Positions 47,501 to 59,500 of a stretch of 64,000 bases of DNA are shown one piece after another. Source of the stretch: Sarcocystis neurona. Lineage: Eukaryota; Apicomplexa; Conoidasida; Eucoccidiorida; Sarcocystidae. Position 1 is the stretch's first letter, and each line of letters begins with the position of its first letter. The position numbers and the translations under genes are program-made. Below the pieces are notes generated by a model. The model was given only the letters and a program-made list of their open reading frames with translations. It was not told the origin of the DNA and did no database searches. The stretch is from positions 2,701,182-2,765,181 of the forward strand of contig KL647302.1 in assembly GCA_000727475.1 (NCBI GenBank), in the 5' to 3' direction.

Positions 47501-50500
47501 TAGGAAGAAGCACGCATACACGTATACATGTGCATGCACATATATTTGTAGGCAGTCACCCGCAGCAGGAGAAGAAGCAGAAGACACAAATGTATGTATT
47601 CACATATATATATATGTATATGTATGTTGCGTTATGCTGGCGGAGGAGAAGGAAGAGGAGGAGGAGGAGAAAATAGAAGAATTGAAGCGCAGCTACATAT
47701 ATCAACCCCATCAAACACTCCTGCATGCGCGCATGCATGCATCTCACACGTGGCCATATACACGTGCTCATACACATACATATATATATGCATACATATG
47801 TACACACATATATACATATACATATATATACGTATACATGCACATACATATACATATATATATGTATACATACGTACACGTACATGTATATATATGTAGA
47901 TTTACATACATATACGTATATATATATATGTATGTATGTAGCATTGTTATGTATTTTTTGTGCAAGGGGCAGCAGCAGGGGGAAAGGACGAAAGAGGGAG
48001 GAAAAGAAGTGGGAGACTGCGATGGTACATTTTAAGGAGGGAGAGGAATAACCCAAGCGATTCTTCAGCAGCAGCACCATATACAACAGAGGCGACTGCT
48101 CTGTGCGCACATATATATACATGCATATACATATATATGTATACGTGTGTCTGTCCGTATGTACGTGTGTGTTCGTCTATTTGCGTGTATATTAATAGTG
48201 GATAGTGAGGCATCAGCAGCGCGGTGCAGCAGCAGCAGCAAGAAGAAGAAGAAGGGGCGTTACGTCTACGCAGATATTTGCGTGTGTAGGGTTGTGGGGT
48301 TGCAAAGCAGCAGCAACAGTGGGACGGCGCAGCAGCAGAAATGAAGGAGACCAACACAGAGGGCGAGAAAGTCATTTGTTCTCCATTCCCGCCCCTTCAC
48401 ATACAAATCGAAACATAAGGATAAAGAACTTCCCATATACATATATATATATATATGTACGTATGTCCATTTGTATGTATATATGTATGTATGTACATGT
48501 ATGTATATATGTATACATATGTGAGGATATATGTAGGTGTATACGTGTATATATGTGTATACGTATATGTATGTATACATGCATATATATGCGTATGTAT
48601 ATATATATATATGCGTATGTATGTATATATGTGTATGTGTGTGTGTATATGTGTGTATGTATATATGTATGGATATATATATATATATATATGTATCTGT
48701 GTACATGTATGTATATGGATACGTATATATATATATATATACGTATGAAGATGTGTAAATGTATATATATGTCTATACGTGTGTCTACATATATGTATAT
48801 ATATGTATATGTACGCGCACGGGTATTGTTGTATATATGTGTGTATATATGTATGTGTGTGTACATTTGTGTGCTGATAAATTTTTTTGTTGTTCAGATC
48901 CCGCAGTTTCTTTTCGAAGCGGGGATGTGTTACCCGGTCGTGAAGTGCAGCAGCAGTTGCAGAACTCCACGCCTGTCGACGCCACAGCAGGAGCAGCAAC
49001 AGCAGCAGGAGGAGGAAGTGGAAGAGCACGTGCTTGGGCCGTTGATGATAGGAGTGACTCAACCTCGTCGCGTTGCAGCGACGGCAGTTGCTCGCCGGCT
49101 GGCAGAGGAGCTGGGAAATTCGCGCCTTGTTGGCTATCAGGTAATATAAAACTGCTGCTGCAGCCGTCCTGCTCGTTGCCGCTGCTGCTGCTGCATCTGC
49201 TGCTCCATGCTGTGCCTCGTGCACTCGCTGCGGCTGCTGATGCGGCTGCCCTGTTCCGTGCGACTGCTGCACCTGCTGCTTTCTCCTCCCTTCTGCTGCT
49301 GCTGTCGTTCTTCTTGCTGCTGGCGGTGCGGTGCTCGGTGCTGCTGCTTATCCACCTGCTGCTGTGTCCTTTGCTGCTGCGGCTGCTACCGCACTGCCGG
49401 TGTTGCTGCTGTCTCCTGCTCTTTGCTGCTGCTGCTGCAGCATCTGCTGCAATTTGGCCGGTGCCTCTTCTTCCTCTCCCTCCTTTCCCAGCTGCTGCTG
49501 CTGCGCAGATGGCCCACGTGCTGCTGCTGCTGCTGCTCTCGCGCTTCGTAGGTACGGTACTCGAAGGAGAACGTTGCCGACTGCCGCATCAAGTGTATGA
49601 CGGATGGCGTGCTGCTCCGAGAAATTCAAGAGGACTTCCTTTTATCGTAAGAACCTTCCCGCTTCCTCCTGGCACATGTGTTGACTTCCACCTCCTTCCT
49701 TATCTCTCTCTTCCTGCACAAGTGTGTGTATGCGTATATATACACGTATACGCACATATATACATATATGTGCCCACTCAAGTATGTAGATATATACACG
49801 TATATATATATGTATATACATCCCCGTGTGTGTATGAAGTTGTATAGGTGCAGCACCGAACATGTGTGTATGGAGAAATATATGTACATATACCTGTATA
49901 TATATATGTATATACGTGTAGCTAGAAAGAGGGCTGCTTCCACGTGCATGCGGCGGAATAGATATGCAGCTACTTATAAAACGATCTATCTGTCTATACG
50001 TCTATATACATGTGGCTATATATAAATCTATCTATATCTCTTTCTCTCTATATTTGTACGTACATTTGGCGATTGCTGCTGCCCCTATACACATATATAT
50101 ATATCCGTGAATGCCCGGCGCCTTTTTGCATGCATCATACGCCGGAGAAACAAGTTCACTCAGAACTTCCAATATATATTATATGAATATGCGTCTTATA
50201 TATGGACACGTCCATGTCCACATATGTGTGTGCATGCATTTGCTGCGAAGGTGACTGCTGTTGCTACCGCTCGATATGTACATCCCCCTACATATATGTA
50301 TGTGTGTGTTCATCGATTCGTATTATGTGTGTGTAGCAGTCTTCTGTATGCGCGGTTGGCATTTCTGGCCGGGTGTACGCCCCACACAGGGAGATCATCC
50401 GTTCGCTCTCCCCGTCTTCCTCGCTTGTAGACGAGGCCCCTTCCATCCTCTTCGTTGTGTCTCGCTTCCGTTTTCTCTTCTGTTCGGTCCCCTGCCCCCC

Positions 50501-53500
50501 TCTGTTCGCCTCCCTTTTTGCTGCCCGCTGTCTTCCGGCTGTTCTCTGCGTTTCCCCGTCCCGCCCGCTTCTTCTCCGCCAATCCTCGCATTTTCCCCCT
50601 CTTCGCTTCTTCGTCTGCCTTCCCTTTTCGGCTCCGTTTGCCGTCTTCTTCGTCTTCGCCCGTCGCGCGCCGCCCTCCTCTGCTGCCGTCTCTTCCCATC
50701 CCCCCGTTGCTGCTGTCTCTCTTTTGCTGCCCTTCCCTGCCCCGCGCGCCCTTCTCTGGTGGGCTCTCCTGCAGACGTTATACGTGCGTCGTCCTCGACG
50801 AAGTCCACGAGCGGTCGATCAACACGGATTTGCTGCTTGGCCTGCTTTCTCGTGTTGTTCGCCTACGCCGAGCTGCTTTCAACAAAAACGAGAAACTCCT
50901 TCCGCCGCTCAAGTAAGAACTGCCGAGTTCAACAGCAAGTCTCCTCTGATTCTTCTCCGCTCCACACTTGTGTATCTGCGTCGCTCCGCGTACATCTCTG
51001 CTCCTCTTCTCACCGCCGGTGGCAAAGTCCTGCCTCCCCCTCCTACTACTACTACGCACGCCGCTGTTGTTGCTGCCGCCGTTGCTGCCGCCGTTGCTGC
51101 CGCTGTTGCTGCCGCTGTTGCTGCTGCCGTTCTTCTTGCCGCTGCTGTTCTTCTTGCTGCTGCTGCACTTCTTGCTGCAGTTACTCTTGCTGCTGCTGTT
51201 GCTGCTGCTTCTGCTGTTGTTGTTGCTGTTGCTGTTGCTGCGGCCACTGCTGTTGCTGCTGCTCGTGCTGTTGCTGCTTGTGCTTCTGCCGCTGTTGCTG
51301 CTTCTACTTCTGCCTCGACATCTGCTGCTGTTGCTGCTGCCGCTGCTGTTGCTGCTGTTGCTCTTGCTGTTGCCACTGGGCTGCTGTTGCTGCTTCCAGT
51401 TCTGTTGCTGCTGCTGTCGCTGTTTGTGCTGCTGCAGATTGCTGCTGATGTCTGCGACGGCAAGGACGAGCGACTTCGTGGAAAATCCGTTCCTGTTTTG
51501 TCCTCCGCCGGCGGTGCTGCGCATCGATGGGAAGCAGCATGACGTCTCCGTTTTCTTCTCAAAGAAGACTCCCGAGAACTACGTTGCCGCCGCCATCAAC
51601 AAATGTATTCAAGCACACCGGTGAGTTTTTCGTGCCCACCTCACCCCCGAAACAAGTGAATAGAAAACGAAGAAGTACTCGTAAAACGAAAAGACGACAC
51701 GGAAGCGAAAGCAGCAAAAAAAAAGAGACACTCACATATATAGACGTACAGCTAGTCATATCCAGAGGCGTCTATACATACATATTATACCTCAACAGGA
51801 ACATATGTACCTCTCTCTCTTTCTACACACACACGTATATATATAAATGTGAATATATACATATATTTATATCTATGTATATATATGTAAAGATGCATAT
51901 ATTCATAGGCCTCTCTCTCTTTCTCTGTATATACATATATGTATGATTAATATACCTGTACATATATGTAAATATAAATATTTCCACATATATCTCTGAT
52001 GGCAAACGAATACAATACATACATATATATATATGTCTCCCTTCTTCTCTACAATATATATATACATATACATAGCATATGTATATATATATATATATGC
52101 CTCTCTCTCTCTTCATCTCTACTATATATATATATATATGTTTCTCTTCTTCTCTACAATATATATATATATACATATATGTCTCTCTCTCTTCTTCTCT
52201 TTCTAATATATATATATGTATATATATATATATGTCTCTCTCTCTACAATGTACACATATATATGTATATATATATATATATGCGCCTCTCTCTCTTCTC
52301 TCTCTACTATACATATATATGTCTCCTTCTCTACAAAATATATGTATATATATATATGTCCCTCTTTCTCTTCTTCTCTCTCTAGAGTATGTATGTATAT
52401 ATATATATATATATGTCTCTCTCTATATATAAAATAATATATATATATATGTCTGTCTCTCTACAATATATATATATATGTACCTCTCTCTCTCTTCTTC
52501 TCTACAATATATATATATATATATGCCTGTCTCTCTTTTTCCCTTTCTACACAATATATATCAATATATATATGTCTCTCTCTGTCTAGAATGTATATAT
52601 GTCCCGCTTTCTCTTGTTCTCTCTGTACAGTGTATATATACATGTGTCCCCTTCTCTTTTTTGTTGTCTCTGTCTCTCTGTCTTTTTCTCTCTCTCTCTT
52701 TATATGCGCAGGAATATATAATGTCTAATACAATGTATGTGTATATATTTTTCTCTCTTCTTCTCTGTTTCTCCATGTATATGTGAATGAATATATAATC
52801 TCTTATATGTCTGTATGTATGTGTGTGTGTGTGTGTGCGTATTGAGAAGAGTGCATATAAATATATACACATACATATCTATCATGATAAACACATATAT
52901 ATGGGGCCCGAATATATGTATGGATGTCTATATATATGTATGAATATACGCATAGATACATCGGTGTGTATACGTGTATATATGTAAGTGTCCACCTACA
53001 CAGTAGATGTAGTATGTATTCGAATACATAAATTCGAATACATGTATCTGTGTTTATATGTGTATGAGTTTTGCAGATATATGCGTATATGTACATATAT
53101 AATGAATGTGGAAATATGTATGAGTTTTGCTGCGGGTTCCGAAGATTTGAAGAGGAGATTTGAGGAGGCGGCAGACGGAGAGACAGAGACGCCTGCGCGC
53201 GCGTGCATTTCTGCTGCTCTTTCTGCAGAAGGGATGGGAAGGGGGGGGGAGGAGGTGGATGCAGAAATGAAAGGAGGGAAGCGCAGATATAGAAGACGGA
53301 AGTTGTAGGCGGAGGAATACCCGTCACTGTTCGCGTTCGGGGCGGTCACCATGTGCATGGCAACGACCAATTAGGCCCCCACCACGAATATCACCTTTTC
53401 CCACGCATGCATACATATATATATGTCTCCCGCATGCATATGCATTACGTATGTATAAAGAAGAGAGAGCGGGGTGGTCTCGCGTGTAGTTTTTGCCCAC

Positions 53501-56500
53501 CCTTTTCTTGTCCGGCTGCGTCTCACTTTTCGTCTCTGCTTTCTGTGTCTCCGTCTCCGTTTTCTGTTTTCTGAATCTCTCGCAAAAGAGTGGACAAGTG
53601 TGTTGCTGACGCTGCGTCCTGCTTCGCGAGAAGGACAGTGGCGGCTGCTGCTGCTCCTGCAGCGGCGCCTGACCACGGCCCCTTCGTCAAAAGTTTCTGC
53701 TTTGCCCTTGCTGCTGCTGCTGCTCCGGAAACGCGCGTATCTCTCTTCCACCTGGTTTTTCTCTATGTTTGTCCGTGCGCGTGTGTATATATGTGTGTGT
53801 GAGTGGAGGAAGCGACGCATGCTGCTCATGTAAATATTGACCTGCTTGACGTGTGGTGGCCACGGGAGTATTCGATCACTTCAACATAAACGCTGTTAAC
53901 GCCCGGTTGCTGGCCACCAGGCTCTCCATCCCTGTGTATACACACCGAGACGCGTCTGCCGCTATTGATTCGGTGTATATACACCCCGGTGTATCCTGCT
54001 GCTGCTGTCTCTGTATACGTGCTCCCTGAGAACTGCTGCTCTTGCTGCTGTTTCTGTGCATGCACACCCAGAGATGTCCTGCTGTTGCTGTTTCTGTGTA
54101 TATACAACCCGAAAACTCCTGCCGCTGTTGCTGTTTCTCTCTCTTGCTGTTCAATCCTACATACGAGAGAATGTAATATATATATATGTATACATATATA
54201 TATGTATGTAAGTGTGTACGTCCATATATATATGTGCGTATGTGTATGGATAGTCGCATAGACTACCGCGCGCGATGTATGTGGGGTACGGTCGTCGAGT
54301 TTCGATGTGCGCGTGCGTTGGTTCTCCTCCAGCGAGTGAAAGTGAGGAACTTTTGGAGGAGCGTAGAGGAGTATATATGAGTTGCGGAAGAGCTGCACAG
54401 GGCAGAAGAAGACGGAAGCGAGCTGCACTGCTGCTTCTGTGGCCCTGGGGAGAGTCAAAAGTAGAGCTGGAGCTGCACACTGGGGAGGGGACGCTGCTGC
54501 TACTGCTGCTGCTACGTCCTGCGCGCACGAAGCGCCATTCTACGGGGGAATTGAAGCGCGGCGAAGCTGCGAACGTGGAAGGGCGGAAAAGGGGAAAGGG
54601 AAGGGCATGAACTGCTGCTGCTGCTGTTGTGAGAATGTTGCAGCAGCATACGTGTCTTCGTCCGTGGACGCCGGTGTAGCTCGTTGCGTGGGAGTACCTC
54701 GTTGCCGAAGTGACGCGCATTCATCAGCAGCAGCAGCCGCTCATCGCACTTTTCTGGCAACAGCTCTGCTGCTTAAGAAGCTGAAACAGCTGCGGTGCTG
54801 CGACAAAAGGACCTGCAGAAAGATACATATATATCTGTGGGTGTAGCGTTGCTGTTGGCTGCTACCCCACAGCAACGCAGCTGCTGCCTCAGCTCCGCAC
54901 AGCCCGGAAGGCGCTGCAGCAGGATAAATGTACATGTGTGTATATGTGGAGTTGCAGTACGATAGATATGTATGTATATGTGGAGCTGCAGCAAGACATA
55001 TTATATATATATATATATATGTATGTGGAGCTGCAGCAATATATATATGTAGGTATATATCTGTGTATGTGGGTGTCGTGTTGCTTTTTGCCTGCTACGT
55101 GGCACGTATTGCGTCGGCTGGGCATTGCATGCGATGCGCGGAGATGTGGTGTGCTGCTTTTGCTGCAGCAAGCTGCCCCCGGGTTCGATTTTGGTCTTCG
55201 TGACGGGTCGAGAGGAAGTGCAGCAGGTAGTGCACGCGCTGCAGCAATGGGACAAGCGCCAGCGGCTGCAGTGGCTCCGACGCCGCAGAGCAGCTGCTGC
55301 CGCCTCGCAGCAGCAGCGTTCGCAGGAAGAGGAGGAGGGGCAGCAGCAACAGCAGCAGCGGAAGGCGCGGCAGGAGAAGCGCGAGGGTGGCGGCGCAGGT
55401 GAGAAGCGGGAACGCGAGGAAGAGCAGGCGAAGATGCAGGAAGAAGAAGAAGAGGAAGAGAGCAGCAGCACTGCTGCAGCAGACGCCTTCTGTCTGCCGT
55501 CCGACGAGGAAGAACAGCTGCGGTGGGGCAGCGACGGGACAGCAAGTGACGGCAGCAGCGCGTCATCCGTCGAGGGGATGCAACAGCAAAGAAAGAAGAA
55601 AGCAAAGAAGCAAGAAGATCGGCTGTTGCTGCTCCAAGACAGTGGGGCGAGCGGCAGGAACTTCGTCGGGCGTGGCCACAAGTCGAAAAAGCGGAGAAAT
55701 AAGGCGTCTGTTGGTCCCCCTGCTGCTGCTGCTGTACAGCGTCGTCGTGGCTCAGAATTCAGCAGAGCCCTGGCCGACTTCCCTTTAGACTCTGAAGAGG
55801 AAGAAGAAGAAGAGAGAGGAGAAGCAGATGAGACTGGAGAAGAAGCGGGAGAGAAGGAGGTGGTCGAAAGTTCAGAGAAGGAGAGTAGTCGCGTAGTGCA
55901 GCAGCAGCAGCAGCTGACAAGCGGGAGGACGGGTGCTGGCTGCCTGCAGCATGAGGAGGGGGAGAGAAATCGCTGCGGGACTGCAGCAGACGGGGAAGGA
56001 GTGAACAAAGCAGCAGCAGACGGCAAAGAGGAGAGCCACAGCAAAGAATCGACGCGCAATGTCTCGACGTGTGCTGCAGCAGGTGACGCTGCTGTTGCTG
56101 ATGCTGACGTCGCTGCTGCCGCTGCTGCGTGCGACGCGGAAGCGAAGTTGCTGCTGCCCACACGACGCGGAGAGAAGAAGCAAAGCGGCCGGTGGCTAGG
56201 CGCGGGAGGGTACATCAGCAGGAAACCCAAAACTCAGAGCAGCAACAGCAGCAGCAACAGCAGCAGCAACAGCAGCAGCAACAGCGGCAGCAACAGCAGC
56301 AGCAATGATGGGGTGGAAGGAGTGAAGGAAGAAGAAGAAGAGGAATATCCGAGACTCCGCGCCATTCCTTTGTACGCGTCTCTGCCGTGGAGGCAGCAGC
56401 AAGAAGCGTTTTGTCTGCCGGCAGCAGATGAGCGCATCGTCGTTGTGGCGACGAACGTGGCAGAGACTTCTCTAACGCTTCCCAACATTCGGTGAGCCCC

Positions 56501-59500
56501 GTTTTCCAACAGAAAAGGAGAAGACTCAGAAGAGAGGGAGAAGAAGAGGAGACGCGTTGGGCGGCCACAAACTCTGCGTTTCCATCCCTGCTTTCTCCCC
56601 TGCGTGCGCGCGCGCCGAAGCTGCGTCGATGTCTCTGTGCATATACGTGCGTGTGTGTGTGTGTGTGTCTCTCCGTCTCCGTCTCCGTGTCTTTCTTCGT
56701 CTCCATTTGAAAGTTACCTCCGGTGTTTACGAATGCAGAGACATTCTCACGTACGCGGAGGTCGTACAAATATGTCTACTCTCTATATACATATACCTGT
56801 CTGTACTCTCTGCGTGTGTGTGTATCCGTGTCTCTGTCTCTGTGTATATGCGTGTTTGAATGAAACTGTAGATATTCAGAGAGAGAAGACAGGGACGGAG
56901 AGGAAAAGAGAGGAACACACACATTTGTGTACATTCGTGGTTATTCAGAGAACCGGAGAAGAACAGAGATATATACAGGTGAAAACGTCTCCATAGATCT
57001 CCACCGAAACGCAGTATTCCGGTAAACTCCTGAGTAAATAGAGGAAAACACACAGACAAAGAAAAACGGGGAGAAGTACACATATCTGTGTATCACTACT
57101 TGGACATTTCCAGAGAGAAAGAGTGCAATACATGCATATATGTGTATGTATGTACGTACGTAGTGCGGCGCATGCATATGTGTATGTGTATATATGTCGA
57201 TGGACGTGTTTCACTTTTCGTGGGGGTCGATGTGCGTGGTACGTTTTCTTCGACTTTCGTTGGTATCTCCATGGAGAGATCCCCTTGTCTGTGTGCGTCC
57301 TGTTTATGTAAGAAAATACATCTATACATATACATACATATATACATATATATATATGTCTATTGTTCATATATACGGATACACGTATACAGTAGACGTC
57401 GAGGTAACGATGTCCAGGTGTGTAGAAGTGTATATATATAAGTTCCCCTATATATTGTAGAGATATACATACATACATATATATGTATTTAGATAGATAG
57501 AGAGAGTGTGTGTGTGTGGTAACTATGTGGCGGAGCGTAGGGACACATATATACATATATGTGTGTGTATGTTACTTCCGCTATATAACGTAGATACACC
57601 CATATATATACATATAGATGGATACATAGATGTATGTATATATGTTTATATTGTAGGCGCATGCGTATACATATACGTGTATGTATAGGTATATATAGGT
57701 ATACACGCATATGTGTATAGAGAATCGTAACGAGGTGGGATCCACGGGCGTATGTTTGCTATGCAAGTGTGTAGACTGTGTGGATAAGTGCGTCAATACA
57801 TATATATATATTGACGTGTAGATAAATATACATATGAGTAGGTAAGGGTCAAACACAGGGATCTATTTGATACGCACTGACGAGAAGACTTGCGACGATG
57901 CTGCGGATCGGCGAGAGGTCTCTTGTTGGCCTCAGAGCAGGAACAGCAGCAGGAGCAGCAGCAGACATCTTCTCCTGCGGCTCGTGTAGCGGCGCAGCCA
58001 AAAGAACTGCTGCTGCTGCTGCAGGCGCACTCGTTTCAACAGAACTGCCTCTCTATATGTATGTGACTGTCTACCTTCTTTCTTGTCCATTCTCATCTAC
58101 TCGAGGCTGTCCATACTCTTCTGCTCCTCCCGCCTTTCTCTCGATCGGTTAAAAAAGTGTGTCGTCATAGTAGTAGTACACCACACAAGTCAGGCAGCAG
58201 TGCGTCTGACGTCCTGCCTATCTGTCCATCTGTATACCTATATCTGTAGATCTATCTATCCGTATATGTGTACAGCTCTATATGTGTAGATCTATACGTG
58301 CATCCATCGATCTATCTGTATACGTGTAGATGTATATATCTATAGATCTCCCTGTATATCTATAGATTGACCTATATATATACAGATCTGTCCATATATC
58401 TAGAGATCAATCTATATATAGCTATAGGTCTACCTACGTATCTATAGATCTATCTGTATATCCGTATGGATCTCTATACGTGTATCTATAGGTCTGTTTA
58501 TTTATAGATCCATCCACATATCTATAGATTTCCCTATATATTCATAGATCTATATATATATATTACTAGATCTATCTATATAGATCTATCTATATATCTC
58601 TAGATCTATCTACATACGTATAGATCGATCCATATATGTATGTAAATCTATATATATATATATGTAGATCTACCTATATATATGTAGATCTATCTATATA
58701 TCTGTAGATCTATGTACATACGTATAGATCGATCCATATATGTATGTAGATCTACCTATATATATATATGTAGATCTACCTATATATACGTAGATCTACC
58801 TATATATATGTAGATCTACCTATATATACGTAGATCTACCTATATATATGTAGATCTACCTATATATATGTAGATCTACCTATATATATGTAGATCTACC
58901 TATATATATGTAGATCTATCTATATATCTGTACATCTATCTATATATATGTAGATCTATGTACATACGTATAGATCTACATATATATATGTAGATCTACC
59001 TATATATATATATGTGTAGATCTACCTATATATATGTAGATCTATCTATATATATGTAGATCTATCTATATAGATCTATTTGTGTATCTCTAGATCTATC
59101 TGTATATGTGTAGGTCTACCTTTATATCTGCAGATCTATCTGTCTATCCGTATGGATCTCTACTTGTATTTATATATATACATATATAATATAGAGAGAT
59201 ATCTGTATATCCATAGATTTATGTGTATATCTATAGATCTACCTATTTATATATATGGAGTTAGATCAATGTGTATATCTACATCTATAGATTTATCTGC
59301 GTGTGTATACCTACTCATATATATATATATATATACGTATGTGTATACAAGTGTTGTCTTTCTATATATGTATATATATGTAAGAATGTCCTGTCAATGT
59401 ACCTGCGCATCTCTGTGTCCCGGTCTCCATCCCTTTTTCTCTCTCTATATATATGTTTATATATGTATATGCATGCACATGTATATGTGTATAAGTGTTA

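Noticed and set aside
48266..49272. Ile/Tyr/Thr-rich long frames on both strands
   Set aside because: They are translations of (TATG)n and (TACA)n microsatellites in intron 4. Such repeats lack stops in some frames by construction.
50778..51562. Ser/Asn/Gln-rich minus-strand frames
   Set aside because: They are the antisense of the CTG array in intron 7 and of helicase exons 7 and 8.
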